Of a DNA stretch of 64,000 nt, positions 29,659-39,233 are shown in pieces (position 1 is the first letter of the stretch; each line of letters opens with the position of its first letter). Below the pieces are notes generated by a model. The model was not told where the DNA came from and searched no databases. It worked only from the letters and a program-made list of their open reading frames with translations. The translations under genes and the position numbers were made by a program. This DNA comes from Aquabacterium sp. (GTDB taxonomy: Bacteria > Pseudomonadota > Gammaproteobacteria > Burkholderiales > Burkholderiaceae_C). The stretch is taken from the NCBI RefSeq assembly GCF_016234775.1, contig NZ_JACRAH010000049.1, forward strand, positions 116,596 through 180,595. Reading direction: 5' to 3'.

Positions 29659-31406
29659 GTCGGGCTCGTGTGCAGGGTGAGGGCGTGCATGTCGACCACG
29701 GCGTCGTCCAGATCGAAGGCCTGTTCGTCGGGCACCAGTCTCCGGTTCACCTGGTCGGGGAAATGGGCGATCACGTCCATCAAGGGGTGGGCGGCGGTCT
29801 GGCCCAGGCCGCAGTGGCTCAGGTGGCGCATCAGCTCGGCCGTTTCCTTGAGGCGATCGATATCTCGCGCGCTGGCGTGACCGTGGACCAGGCGCTCGGC
29901 GGTCTCTACCAATTGGCCGCAGCCCACGCGGCAGGGCGTGCAGAAACCGCAGGATTCATGGGCGAAGAAACGGGTGTACTGGCGGGCCGTGTCCAGCATG
30001 TCGCGTGTCTGGTTGAACACCGTGAAGGCGCCGCCAGTGGGCAGGTCTTCAAAGCTGATCTGGCGCTGCAGTTGTGAGGCGTCAATCAGCTTGCCGGAGG
30101 GGCCGCCCACCAGCACGGCCTGCACGTCAAGCGCACCGCAGTCGCGCAAGACCTCGGCCACGGTCACGCCCCAGGGCACTTCATACAGGCCGGGCCGGGC
30201 GACGTCGCCCGCCACGCTGAGGATGCGGGTACCGCAGGAGGCGCTGGTGCCTTGCGCCTTGAACCAGTCCGCCCCGTGCAGGGCAATCTGGGCCACTTGC
30301 ACGAAGGTCTCGACGTTGTTGTTCACGGTGGGCAAGCCCAGGTAGCCGCGGTCAACCGGGAAGGGCGGGCGGGTGCGAGGGATGCCGCGCTTGCCCTCTA
30401 CCGATTCGATCAGGGCGGTCTCTTCGCCGCACACATAGGCGCCTGCACCCATGTGCAACTCGACATCGAAGCGCTGCCCGGTGCCCAGTACATCGGCCCC
30501 AAGCAGCCCTTGCACGCGCCGGGCTTGCAGCACCTCATGCAAATGGGGCTCGATGAATTCGTACTCGCCCCGCACATACAGAAAGCCCTGCTCCGCACCC
30601 ACCGTCAAGGCGGCCAGCGTCATGCCTTCGATCACCTCATGGGCCCATTGCATCAGGAGCATCCGGTCCTTGAAGGTGCCGGGTTCGCCTTCATCGGCAT
30701 TGCAGGTGATGGCGCGCGGGCCAGGTGCCTGGCGGCAGGCTGCCCACTTCTGCCAGGTGGCAAAACCCGCGCCGCCTCGGCCGCGCAGGCCTGCTTCGCG
30801 CAGCGTACCGAGCAAGGCATCCGGGCCGATGGCCTTCAGGCGCGCCAGGGCCTGCCCGGGGGCAATCGGGTGGCTGAGGGTGAGCTGGTGTCGCCAGACG
30901 GGGTTGTTGACTTCGAAGAAGTCGGCGGGCCATTGGTCCAGCGGTGAGCCGGCCAGGATCAGATCGGCGACCTCATCGGCGCGGCGCATGGTCAGGCGCG
31001 TCAAGGGGCGGCCATTGACGAGGCCGGCTGGGCCCTGGTCACACAGGCCGGTGCACGACGTACGGTGGAGCGAGACCAGACCGTCAGGTCGAGTTTCTTC
31101 CATGGTGACGCCAAGGCGCTGGCAGAGCTGAAGCAGCACGGCTTCGCTGCCCAGCATGCGGTCCGTGACGCTGTCGCTCAGGTAGAGCGTGTAGCGGCCA
31201 CGGGGCTCGAAACTCAGGAAATGGTAGAAGCTCACCACGCTGCGCACGGCGGCGTAGCTCAGGCCCCATTGCTGCACCAGCGTGGTGATGGCACTGGCGG
31301 GCACGTGCTGAAACCGCGACTGAATCTGCCGCAGCACCTGCAGCAAGGCCCCAGGGCCTGCCTGGTAGCGTTGGAGGATGTCGCTGATGTCGTCGCGGGA
31401 GTCCAT
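29655..31406 (-). CDS. hoxF: NAD-reducing hydrogenase diaphorase subunit HoxF
   Basis: The NAD(H)- and FMN-binding subunit, 583 residues, with a NuoE-like N-terminal domain (about 1-160) fused to a NuoF-like body. The FMN/NADH region shows GLRGRGGAGFATWQKW and GAGAYVCGEETALIESVEG; the C-terminal [4Fe-4S] ligands are in ESCGFCTPCRVGCG with a later Cys in SHCGLG. In the NuoE-like part I see only the C-x3-C pair SCTGLCD; the other two usual cysteines look substituted, so the extra [2Fe-2S] cluster may be absent. No separate hoxE is present, which fits this fusion. It starts 75 bp after hypE, and a possible FNR-like site lies in that gap. Confidence 0.94.
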   Translation of the reverse strand: MDSRDDISDILQRYQAGPGALLQVLRQIQSRFQHVPASAITTLVQQWGLSYAAVRSVVSFYHFLSFEPRGRYTLYLSDSVTDRMLGSEAVLLQLCQRLGVTMEETRPDGLVSLHRTSCTGLCDQGPAGLVNGRPLTRLTMRRADEVADLILAGSPLDQWPADFFEVNNPVWRHQLTLSHPIAPGQALARLKAIGPDALLGTLREAGLRGRGGAGFATWQKWAACRQAPGPRAITCNADEGEPGTFKDRMLLMQWAHEVIEGMTLAALTVGAEQGFLYVRGEYEFIEPHLHEVLQARRVQGLLGADVLGTGQRFDVELHMGAGAYVCGEETALIESVEGKRGIPRTRPPFPVDRGYLGLPTVNNNVETFVQVAQIALHGADWFKAQGTSASCGTRILSVAGDVARPGLYEVPWGVTVAEVLRDCGALDVQAVLVGGPSGKLIDASQLQRQISFEDLPTGGAFTVFNQTRDMLDTARQYTRFFAHESCGFCTPCRVGCGQLVETAERLVHGHASARDIDRLKETAELMRHLSHCGLGQTAAHPLMDVIAHFPDQVNRRLVPDEQAFDLDDAVVDMHALTLHTSPT

Positions 31407-31471
31407 GCTTCAGAGTATCGAGTTCATGTGACGGTTGATGTGTTGCTTGAAGGTCGTTGGCTTGCGTGAAT

Positions 31472-31485
31472 ATGATGCAAGTCAA
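31472..31485 (-). promoter_or_regulatory. Possible FNR/ANR-type site upstream of hoxF
   Basis: On the minus strand TTGACTTGCATCAT matches the FNR pattern TTGAT-N4-ATCAA at 8 of 10 positions. It overlaps the hypE stop and lies about 72 bp before hoxF. No convincing -10 is seen at the expected distance, so this is a weak candidate. Confidence 0.25.
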
Positions 31486-32558
31486 CAAATCCGGGGCAGA
31501 GGGTCGCCCATCAGCCAATCGAGCATGCGTTGGCCACCAAAGCGGGTGCGCATCTGCACGAAGCCATGGCCGTCATCCGTCACCGTACCAATGCGGCTGG
31601 CCTGCCGACCAAGCGGATGGGCCTGCATGGCCTGCAACAGCGCTGGTGCATCGGCTGCGTCGCAGATGGCCATGAGCTTGCCTTCGTTGGCCAGGTAGAG
31701 CGGATCCAACCCCATGAATTCACAAGCCGCTGCCACTGCTGGCTGTATCGCAATGGCGTCTTCGTCGATCTGCATGCCCACCTGCGATGCCGAGGCGATC
31801 TCGTTGAGCGTGGTGGCCAGGCCGCCGCGCGTGGGGTCGCGCAGTACGCGCAGCCTGGCACCGGTGGCCAGCATGTCGGCCACCAGCCCATTGAGCGCCG
31901 CACAGTCGGACACGATGGGGGCTTCAAAGCGCAGACCTTCGCGCTGGCTGAGCACCGCCATGCCGTGCTCGCCGATGCTGCCTGACAGCAGGATGGCATC
32001 GCCTGGGCGGGCCAACTGGCCGGACAGGTGCAGGCCGGGCGGCGCCACACCCAGCCCAGCGGTGCTGATGTAGAGGCCATCGGCTTTGCCCCGCTCCACC
32101 ACCTTGGTGTCACCGGTGACGATGGCCACGCGGGCCGCCATGGCCGCTTGCGTCATCGACTGCACCACCCGCACCAGGTCGGCCAGGGGCAAGCCTTCTT
32201 CCAGAATGAAGCTCACGCTCAGGTGCAGCGGTGTGGCGCCCATCATGGCCAGGTCGTTGACCGTGCCATGCACAGCCAGCGCGCCGATGTCACTGCCAGG
32301 AAAGAACAGGGGTGACACCACATGCGCATCGGTGGACATCACCAGTCTGCCCTCCGGCATGGCGGCCAAGGGGTTGGGCAGCACGGCGCCGTCATCGCTT
32401 GCTGCTGGTAGACCGGTTGGCAAGGTGCGTGCAAAGGCCGACTTGAACACGGCCTCGATCAACTGGTGGCTGGCGCGCCCGCCCGCGCCGTGGGTGAGGT
32501 CGACCCGGCCATGGCGCAGGTCGAGCGGGCGAATGTAGCCTGGCTTGATGCTGCTCAT
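31482..32558 (-). CDS. hypE: Hydrogenase maturation protein HypE
   Basis: HypE dehydrates the carbamoyl group placed on its C-terminal Cys by HypF, giving the thiocyanate from which the Fe cyanide ligands are made. The 358-residue protein has the PurM/AIR-synthase fold (LTHGAGGRASHQLI, VMSTDAHVVSPLFFPGSDIG, GDTKVVERG) and ends in the essential PRIC tetrapeptide. The ATG at 32558 is chosen because it overlaps the hypD stop by 4 bp and gives the family N-terminus; sequence further upstream in frame is inside hypD. Confidence 0.95.
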   Translation of the reverse strand: MSSIKPGYIRPLDLRHGRVDLTHGAGGRASHQLIEAVFKSAFARTLPTGLPAASDDGAVLPNPLAAMPEGRLVMSTDAHVVSPLFFPGSDIGALAVHGTVNDLAMMGATPLHLSVSFILEEGLPLADLVRVVQSMTQAAMAARVAIVTGDTKVVERGKADGLYISTAGLGVAPPGLHLSGQLARPGDAILLSGSIGEHGMAVLSQREGLRFEAPIVSDCAALNGLVADMLATGARLRVLRDPTRGGLATTLNEIASASQVGMQIDEDAIAIQPAVAAACEFMGLDPLYLANEGKLMAICDAADAPALLQAMQAHPLGRQASRIGTVTDDGHGFVQMRTRFGGQRMLDWLMGDPLPRIC

Positions 32559-33694
32559 GCCGAGACTTTCGCTACGGCTTGCTGGTGTGGCATCTTGTGC
32601 CGCCCATATTGATAATGCGCCGCACAGGCACCTTCCGAGCTCACCATGCAGGCGCCCACGGGCTGATCCGGCGTGCACACGTTGCCGAATAGCACGCAGT
32701 CTTGTGGGCGCTTGTGCCCTCGCAAGATGGGGCCGCACTCGCACTTGGGGTGATCGGGCACCGACAAGGGTGTCAGCTCAAAGCGCCGTTCGGCATCCAG
32801 GCTGGCAAAGGCTTCACGCAGCGCCAGGGCACTGTGCGGTATGGCACCCAACCCGCGCCAGTCGAAGGCCTCGCGCACGGTGAACACCTCATTGACCAGG
32901 CGCATGGCTTTCAGATTGCCCTCGCGCCGCACGGCCCGGGTGAACTGGTTCTCAACCTGGGCGCGGCCCTCGTTGACCTGCCTGATCAGCATGAGGATGG
33001 CCTGCATCACGTCCAGCGGCTCGAAACCGGCGACGACCACGGGCAAATGATGACGTTCGGCAAAGACCTCGTAAGGCTGTGATCCGATGATGGTGGACAC
33101 ATGGGCCGGCCCCACCAGGCCATCAAGCGCCACCGGCTCTGGCTGATCGAGGATGGCGTGCATGGCCGCCGGTGTGAGCACATGGTTGCACAACACGCTG
33201 AAGTTGCGCAGGCCTTCCCGCTGGGCGATCTGTATCGCGACGGCCGTGGCAGGGGTCGTGGTCTCGAAACCGATGGCGAAGAACACCACTTCGCGCTCAG
33301 GGTGCTGGCGGGCCAGTTGCAGGGCATCGTCCACGGCGTAGACCACGCGAACATCTGCCCCCAGGGCGCGCGCCTTCATCAGGCTCAGGCCCTTGGATGC
33401 CGGCACGCGCAAGGTGTCCCCATAGCTGGCCAGGATGAGGCCCGGCCTTTGCGCCAGTGCGATGGCCATGTCGATGCGGCCAATGGGCAGCACACACACC
33501 GGGCAGCCAGGGCCATGGATCATCTGCACCTGTGGCGGCAGGAGGTCCAGCACGCCATAGCGTGCCAGCGCATGGGTGTGCCCGCCGCAGAACTCCATGA
33601 AGCGGTAGTGGCGGTCAGCTTGCGCGGCTTCGGCGATGGCTTGTGCAAGTGCCTGCGCCATGGCAGGGTCACGAAACTCGCTGACGTACTTCAT
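32555..33694 (-). CDS. hypD: Hydrogenase maturation protein HypD
   Basis: HypD is the iron-sulfur scaffold on which, with HypC, the Fe(CN)2CO unit is built. The 379-residue protein contains MEFCGGHTHALARYG, GPGCPVCVLP, the GFETTTPATA block, and a C-terminal cysteine set (CECG and two later Cys) for the [4Fe-4S] cluster. It overlaps hypC and hypE by 4 bp each, so HypC, HypD and HypE are probably produced in coupled amounts. Confidence 0.96.
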   Translation of the reverse strand: MKYVSEFRDPAMAQALAQAIAEAAQADRHYRFMEFCGGHTHALARYGVLDLLPPQVQMIHGPGCPVCVLPIGRIDMAIALAQRPGLILASYGDTLRVPASKGLSLMKARALGADVRVVYAVDDALQLARQHPEREVVFFAIGFETTTPATAVAIQIAQREGLRNFSVLCNHVLTPAAMHAILDQPEPVALDGLVGPAHVSTIIGSQPYEVFAERHHLPVVVAGFEPLDVMQAILMLIRQVNEGRAQVENQFTRAVRREGNLKAMRLVNEVFTVREAFDWRGLGAIPHSALALREAFASLDAERRFELTPLSVPDHPKCECGPILRGHKRPQDCVLFGNVCTPDQPVGACMVSSEGACAAHYQYGRHKMPHQQAVAKVSA

Positions 33695-33921
33695 GAGGCT
33701 GCCTGGTCCTGTTGCAATTGCTCGAACAAGGCCAGGGTGTGCCGGGCTTCAGCCTCATCCAGCAAGGTCAGGGCGTAGCCGGCATGCACGATCACGTAGT
33801 CGCCAGCCCGGACCTCATCGAGCAAGGCCATGGACACCAATTTGCGCACGCCGCCCATGTCCACGGTGCCATGGCCTTGGGCATCGATATCGATCACACG
33901 GGCGGGGAGGGCGAGGCACAT
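33691..33921 (-). CDS. hypC: Hydrogenase maturation chaperone HypC
   Basis: A 76-residue HypC/HupF-family chaperone. The family start [13 protein letters not shown] is intact; Cys2 is the residue that contacts the iron precursor and the large subunit. It shuttles the Fe(CN)2CO unit from HypD to HoxH. The gene begins 28 bp before the end of hypF in another frame and overlaps hypD by 4 bp. Confidence 0.94.
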   Translation of the reverse strand: MCLALPARVIDIDAQGHGTVDMGGVRKLVSMALLDEVRAGDYVIVHAGYALTLLDEAEARHTLALFEQLQQDQAAS

Positions 33922-36317
33922 GAGGTTTGCTTGATCAGTCTTTGTCGGGCGACCCAGGCCTGCCCGAGGCTCAGGCCGCCGTCACCACAGGGGTATTGTG
34001 CCGGGCGCCAGACGCGCAGGCCCTGGACGATCAAGCCGGCGTACAAGGTATCGTCCAGCAAGCGGTTGGCCAGGCAGCCACCGGAGAGCACCACCGTGTT
34101 CACACCGTGGCGTGCGCAGGCCTGTGCGGCCCAGTCGGCGAGGGCCGTGGCGATGGTGGCGTGAAAAACGGCGGCGGCCTGTGCCGCGTCACGTTGATCG
34201 GCCAGCCAGTTCATCAAGGGCCGCCAGTCGAGCTGCAGATCATCGGTGATGCGCCAGCCATCGTCCAGCGCAGTGGCTGGCCAGCAGGTGGTGGCCAGAC
34301 TTTCCAGCCGCATGGCGGCCTCGGCCTCGTAACGCGATTGGGTATAGGGCGCCAGCAGGTTCAGCAGCCCTGCTGCGGCGTCAAACAGCCGACCCAGGCT
34401 GGTGGTCACCGGATGGCGCTGGCTGCCTTGAGACAACCATTGCTGCAGCATGGGGGCCTGTGGCATGGCACTGAAACGGCGGCTTACTTCATCGGTGCGG
34501 CCCAGCGCCTGCAGGACGGAGGCCGCCATGCGCCAGGGCTCGCGCGCCGCAGCATCGCCGCCGGCCATGGCCAGTGGCCACAGATGGCCGATGCGCTGTG
34601 CCTCGTCTTCCTGAACCAGCAGCAACTCGCCGCCCCAGACCATGCCGTCGCTGCCCAGGCCGTGGCCGTCCAGTGCCAGCCCGATCACGGGTTCATGCAC
34701 GCCTTTTTCTTCAGCATGTTCGGCCAGCACGGCCGCCACGTGGGCATGGTGGTGCTGCACCTGGATCAAGGGCAGGGGCTGTACGCCCGATGCCGTGGAG
34801 GCGCGCGTGTGCGCCATGTGCGCCGCCAGGATGGTGCTGAAGAAGTCCGGATGCAGATCGCAGGCCAGGGCGTCGGGCTGGGTGCGCAGCCAGCCGGGCC
34901 AGATGTCGGCCGTGCGCGTGAAGGCCACGCGGGTATCCACGGCATCCAGATCACCGATGTGCGGCGAGACCATGGCGCGGTCACCTTGCGTGATGCACAA
35001 GGTGTTTTTCAGCAGCGCACCCATCGACAGCACGGAGGGCGGCAGGCTGCCTTCTTCCAGCCCTTTGCCGACCCTTGTAGGCAGGGCCACGGGCGTGGGG
35101 GCATAGCCACGGCTGCGCCGCATGAAACAGGCCGAGCCGTCAGGGCGCACGCGCAACACCGAGTCATCGTTGCGCGCGAGGATGTCTCGGTCATGCAGCA
35201 GCCAGCCGTCGGCGATCTCGGCGAGTTCCAGCGTGGCCGTTTCGTTGTCGATGACCAGAGGGGAGCCCCCGGCATTGCCACTGGTCACCACGAGCACCAT
35301 GTCATGGGGGGCCGTCAGCCAGGCCGTGCCTGCGGGTTGGCCGATGGCTTCGTGGAAGAGCAGATAGTGCAGGGGCGTGTAGGGCAGCATCACGCCCAGC
35401 CAGGCCAGATCAGGGGCGATGCCGCTCAGCTCCTGGCGGGCGCGCTCGCTTTGCGATAACAGGACAATCGGGCGCTCGGGCGATTGCAGCCAGCGTTGTT
35501 CGTGCGGTGTCATGCTGGCCCAGGGGGGTATGGAGGCCGGATTGGCCAGCATCACGGCCAGCGGTTTGCCTTCCCGTCGCTTGCGTTGACGCAGTCGGGC
35601 CACCGCGGCGGCTTGCCGGGCATCGCACACCAGATGGAAGCCGCCCAGCCCCTTGACGGCCAGGATCCCGCCGTCCTGCAGCAGCTTGAGCGCCGAGGCA
35701 ATGGGTTGGTCGTGGTCGGCACTGCCGTCGGTCTGGGTGAGCCACACCTTGGGGCCGCATTCCGGGCAGGTGTTGGTCTGGTGATGGAAGCGCCGGTCGG
35801 CACCGTTGGCATATTCGGCATCACAAGCCGGGCAAGGCAGAAAGCGGGCCAGGCTGGTGTGGACGCGGTCAAACGGCAGGCTGCGCGTGACGGTGTAGCG
35901 CGGGCCACATTGCGGGCAGTTGATGAACGGGTGGCGCCAGCGCCGGTTGCCCGGATCGAACATCTCGGCCAGGCATCGGGGGCACACGCCCAGGTCGGCA
36001 CCGATGGTGGTGGCGTGCCCCAGCGCATTGATGACACTGGCCTGGATTTCGAATGGCTTGCCTGGTGCAGCGGTTGGTGCGTCGCTTGCATTCACGCTCA
36101 GCACATCCACCTGTTCGACCTTGGCGGGCGCAGGGGCTTGCCAGAGTCGCGCTTGCAAGGTGTCCAGCAGGTGCGCATCCCCATGCATGTCGATCTCGAC
36201 GCCAAAGCTGGTGTTGCGCACCCAGCCGATCAGACCCAGCGAGGTGGCCTGCTGCCAGACCCAGGGGCGGAACCCCACGCCCTGGACCAGCCCGCGCACG
36301 GCTAGGCGGCGGTGCAT
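33894..36317 (-). CDS. hypF: Carbamoyltransferase HypF
   Basis: HypF makes the carbamoyl group of the cyanide ligands from carbamoyl phosphate and transfers it to HypE. The 807-residue protein has the full order: acylphosphatase domain ([15 protein letters not shown], about 8-22), two zinc-finger pairs (CPRC...CPQC and CPAC...CPEC, about 100-190), a YrdC-like domain (about 200-385; [13 protein letters not shown]), and a Kae1/HypF C-terminal domain with [20 protein letters not shown] and [11 protein letters not shown]. The start at 36317 overlaps the hypB stop by 16 bp, and the end overlaps hypC by 28 bp. Confidence 0.95.
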   Translation of the reverse strand: MHRRLAVRGLVQGVGFRPWVWQQATSLGLIGWVRNTSFGVEIDMHGDAHLLDTLQARLWQAPAPAKVEQVDVLSVNASDAPTAAPGKPFEIQASVINALGHATTIGADLGVCPRCLAEMFDPGNRRWRHPFINCPQCGPRYTVTRSLPFDRVHTSLARFLPCPACDAEYANGADRRFHHQTNTCPECGPKVWLTQTDGSADHDQPIASALKLLQDGGILAVKGLGGFHLVCDARQAAAVARLRQRKRREGKPLAVMLANPASIPPWASMTPHEQRWLQSPERPIVLLSQSERARQELSGIAPDLAWLGVMLPYTPLHYLLFHEAIGQPAGTAWLTAPHDMVLVVTSGNAGGSPLVIDNETATLELAEIADGWLLHDRDILARNDDSVLRVRPDGSACFMRRSRGYAPTPVALPTRVGKGLEEGSLPPSVLSMGALLKNTLCITQGDRAMVSPHIGDLDAVDTRVAFTRTADIWPGWLRTQPDALACDLHPDFFSTILAAHMAHTRASTASGVQPLPLIQVQHHHAHVAAVLAEHAEEKGVHEPVIGLALDGHGLGSDGMVWGGELLLVQEDEAQRIGHLWPLAMAGGDAAAREPWRMAASVLQALGRTDEVSRRFSAMPQAPMLQQWLSQGSQRHPVTTSLGRLFDAAAGLLNLLAPYTQSRYEAEAAMRLESLATTCWPATALDDGWRITDDLQLDWRPLMNWLADQRDAAQAAAVFHATIATALADWAAQACARHGVNTVVLSGGCLANRLLDDTLYAGLIVQGLRVWRPAQYPCGDGGLSLGQAWVARQRLIKQTSCASPSPPV

Positions 36318-37096
36318 TGCTGCTCCAGCCAGCCCATCCAGTCATCGAGCCCCTGGCCGGTGGTGGCCGAGAGCTGGATGACGGCGGCGCCGGGATTGAC
36401 CTGACGGATGAAGCCCAGGGCCTTGTCCATGTCGAATCGCAGGTGCGGCAGCAGGTCGCACTTGTTGAGCAGGATCAGGCCAGCGGCCTGGAACATGTCG
36501 GGGTATTTGAGGGGCTTGTCTTCCCCCTCGGTGACGGAGAACACCAGCACCTTGGCTTTTTCACCCAGATCAAACGCAGCGGGGCACACCAGGTTGCCGA
36601 CGTTCTCGATCATCAGCACGCCGTGGTCGAGCGGAGGAAGATCGTGCAGGGCGTCGTGCACCATGCGGGCATCCAGATGGCAGCCCTTGCCCGTGTTGAT
36701 CTGAACGGCCTGCACGCCCGTGGCGCGGATGCGTTCGGCGTCGAAGCTGGTTTGCTGATCCCCCTCGATCACCGCCACGGGGCGCCGGCCCTTCAGGCGT
36801 TGAACGGTTTCGACCAGCAGGGTCGTTTTGCCCGACCCGGGGCTGGACACCAGGTTGAGCGCCAGGGTGTGGTGCGAGGCCAGGTGCTCACGTATGTGAT
36901 CGGCTACATGCTTGTTGCCCGCCAGGATGTCCTGCTCCAGCTGCAGCACGCGGGTGTGCATGGAGGCAGGGCTGTGGGCATGGGTGTGCTCATGGCCGTG
37001 CGCAGTGTCGTGCAAATGGTGAGGCATATGGTCATGCGCCTCGCCAGGAGGTGGCGCATGGTGTTGCGCAGATTCACAGCCGCAGATGGTGCACAT
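36302..37096 (-). CDS. hypB: Hydrogenase nickel-incorporation GTPase HypB
   Basis: HypB is a SIMIBI GTPase that, with HypA, inserts nickel. The 264-residue protein begins MCTICGC, a high-affinity nickel motif, followed by a His-rich stretch (about residues 12-47) that probably stores nickel. The G1 loop is [11 protein letters not shown]; later segments are [20 protein letters not shown] and LNKCDLLPH. It is the first gene of the hydrogenase set, 138 bp from the divergent lipocalin-like gene, so a promoter for the whole run may lie there; I could not identify a convincing one. Confidence 0.95.
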   Translation of the reverse strand: MCTICGCESAQHHAPPPGEAHDHMPHHLHDTAHGHEHTHAHSPASMHTRVLQLEQDILAGNKHVADHIREHLASHHTLALNLVSSPGSGKTTLLVETVQRLKGRRPVAVIEGDQQTSFDAERIRATGVQAVQINTGKGCHLDARMVHDALHDLPPLDHGVLMIENVGNLVCPAAFDLGEKAKVLVFSVTEGEDKPLKYPDMFQAAGLILLNKCDLLPHLRFDMDKALGFIRQVNPGAAVIQLSATTGQGLDDWMGWLEQQCTAA

Positions 37097-37234
37097 GGGG
37101 TGATCCTGATCCTTGCCGGTGTCAGATGCAAGCGTATCTCAGTTCGCCCTGAGGTCGATGACAGACAGGTGACTTGTTTTGTCGCCATTCACGCTAAATT
37201 GTTGGGATCGGATCGTCGTCAACAAGGAGCAGGC

Positions 37235-37885
37235 ATGAGCGATTTTCCTCAGGATATCTACACGGAACCCAGTAACGTCGATGTCGATACCCTGAAAAAC
37301 CTGGGGCCGCTGCGTGGCATGGCGGGCATCTGGCAGGGCACACGCGGGCTGGACGTCAAGCCCAAGGCGGACGGCGCCAGGAAGCAGGCCTATGTCGAGC
37401 GCATCGAACTGCAGCCGATCGACCCCCAGACCAATGGCCCCCAACTGTTCTACGGCCTGCGGTATCACACCCATGTGACCAAGCCGGATCAGGTCAAGAC
37501 CTATCACGATCAGGTTGGGTACTGGCTGTGGGAGCCCGCCACGGGCACCGTGATCCACACCTTGACCATTCCCCGCGCCCAGACCGTGATGGCCGTGGGC
37601 AAGGCGACGGCCGATGCGAGCACCTTCGAGCTGGTGGCCACGCGTGGGCAACTGGACTACGGCATCTGCTCGACCCCGTTTCTGGAGCATGCGTTCAAGA
37701 CGGTCGAGTTCCGCATCCAGGTCACGATCAATGCGGACGGCACCTGGTCATACGACGAGGACACCGTGCTGGAGATCCGCGGCCAGGCCGAGCCTTTCCA
37801 CCACCGCGATCGCAATACGCTGAGCAAGCTCGCCGAGCCCACGCCCAATCCATTGGCTCTGGCGCTTTATAGCCAGGCTGGCTGA
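37235..37885 (+). CDS. FABP/nitrobindin-like heme-binding beta-barrel protein
   Basis: A 216-residue cytoplasmic protein whose centre resembles the bacterial FABP-like/nitrobindin barrel: LRGMAGIWQGTRG near residues 28-40, several strands with YGLRYHTHV and VGYWLWEP, and a C-terminal NADGTWSYDEDTVLEIRG. Barrels of this family may bind heme or lipophilic ligands; whether heme binds here is not shown by sequence. The ATG at 37235 with AAGGAG 7 bases upstream is a clear start; the open frame further upstream runs antisense through hypF and hypB and is not coding. Confidence 0.65.
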   Translation: MSDFPQDIYTEPSNVDVDTLKNLGPLRGMAGIWQGTRGLDVKPKADGARKQAYVERIELQPIDPQTNGPQLFYGLRYHTHVTKPDQVKTYHDQVGYWLWEPATGTVIHTLTIPRAQTVMAVGKATADASTFELVATRGQLDYGICSTPFLEHAFKTVEFRIQVTINADGTWSYDEDTVLEIRGQAEPFHHRDRNTLSKLAEPTPNPLALALYSQAG

Positions 37886-37904
37886 CCGCCTTGAGCGAAG
37901 CAGG

Positions 37905-39137
37905 TCAGTCCCGCACGGGTATGACCGGCAGGGGCTCGTAGCCAAACAGATAGGGCACCACGCGGTAGCCCTTGACGAGCCCGCCTTGGGCTGGCCTCAA
38001 GCCCAGGCGCTGGAAGTCTTGAGGGCCAAGTGGCTGTATTTTGGCTGCGTCACGTGAACGGCTGAACACGCCGTGTCGCCATTGATAGACCTCGTTCAGC
38101 TTTTCTTCGTAGCTGTAGGCGTGGTCATGGTCGTCGTAGAAGTCGTCAAACCGGTTGCGCCCCAGGTAGAGCGCGTTGGAGCCCTCGTAGCCGGTTTTGT
38201 GATGCGTGTTGGCATCCGTGTTGACGATGTAGGCCCAGTCACCGGGGACGAAGTTCCTGGGGGCCACGTTGTACTGGATCTTCATCAGCTTGCCCGGGCG
38301 CCCTTGCTCACGCGGGTCGAAATCCTCTTCGAAGAACCACATGTCGCCCGGTTCGATGTTGACCAGCGGATCTCCGTCTAGCCAGATCCGCTGCATCACC
38401 ATCGCAGACAAATGGTCTGTCGCACGTACCCGCCGGTAGTAGTCGGTGACACCTTGCAGCAACACCAGTTTGGCGGCGGTGTAGCAGCCTATGGCGTATT
38501 GACGCTGGTTGGTGAACGCGTCGAGCAAGGCCAGGTGCAGTGGCTTGTTTCGGCTGGGTGTGCCGTCACGCCAATAGCGCTGGTTCCATCGGGCGGCCCC
38601 ACCATCAGGCCAGACCCAGTGCAGGTGCTCGGTCCAGGCGACGATGGTCTGGCGCAGCCCGATCTGGTCTTTCAAGGCTTGTACATCGCAGGCGGCGCCA
38701 GTGAATACCGTCAGCCGACCGTGTTGCATCAGGGCCAGCGCGATCTCCTTGCGCGATACCGTTCGAACCTGGATGGCGGGGCGATTCAGTTGCGGGAGCG
38801 ACAAGGTTTCCTCACCTACGTCATAACCGGGGCGCTCGTGAAGGTCCAGCGTGCTGTGGTCACCTTCGGGCGTGGCCAGCGTGTAGGTGATCGTGCCCGT
38901 CGCGGCGTCTGGGGTGACACGGTAAAGCCTGTCGGGGATGGCCAGTTCGCGCAGGAAGCGCGTCATGCCCGCCAGGATGGCCGGATGCATGCCAGGTTCG
39001 CATGCGAACTGAATGCCCTGTGGTGCGGCCTTGGTGTTGCACGACATGAAGGCCAAGGCCAGTGCCAGGCATGCGGCCCCTAGCTTGCTGGCCAGCGGTC
39101 TGAACGGTGTGGGCGAATTGAGATGGTGGTGCAACAA
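37905..39137 (-). CDS. Secreted transglutaminase-like (TGL family) protein
   Basis: A 410-residue protein with an N-terminal signal-like helix (about 15-38). The C-terminal half reads like the Bacillus spore transglutaminase (Tgl) family: IGCYTAAKLVLLQGVTDYY with candidate catalytic Cys218, then DPLVNIEPGDMWFFE, then GDWAYIVN, then YEGSNALYLG and a His-rich block DDHDHAYSYEEKLNEV. The order Cys, membrane-proximal loop, Glu and His fits that family, but the alignment is only by eye, and the N-terminal half has no match I can name. If correct it would cross-link periplasmic or outer-surface proteins. It converges on the lipocalin-like gene with 19 bp between. Confidence 0.5.
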   Translation of the reverse strand: MLHHHLNSPTPFRPLASKLGAACLALALAFMSCNTKAAPQGIQFACEPGMHPAILAGMTRFLRELAIPDRLYRVTPDAATGTITYTLATPEGDHSTLDLHERPGYDVGEETLSLPQLNRPAIQVRTVSRKEIALALMQHGRLTVFTGAACDVQALKDQIGLRQTIVAWTEHLHWVWPDGGAARWNQRYWRDGTPSRNKPLHLALLDAFTNQRQYAIGCYTAAKLVLLQGVTDYYRRVRATDHLSAMVMQRIWLDGDPLVNIEPGDMWFFEEDFDPREQGRPGKLMKIQYNVAPRNFVPGDWAYIVNTDANTHHKTGYEGSNALYLGRNRFDDFYDDHDHAYSYEEKLNEVYQWRHGVFSRSRDAAKIQPLGPQDFQRLGLRPAQGGLVKGYRVVPYLFGYEPLPVIPVRD

Positions 39138-39233
39138 ACTTCCTGCTCTTCAACGGGGCGACAGACCTGGTTCAATGTCGGCGATTGTGCCCCGATAAGG
39201 CGTACTCAATCCTGCTGCGGCCGCCTCATTCGC

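Noticed and set aside
36053..37234. N-terminal extension of the lipocalin-like protein
   Set aside because: The extra 394 codons run antisense through hypF and hypB. A clear ribosome-binding site and ATG at 37235 give the normal protein.
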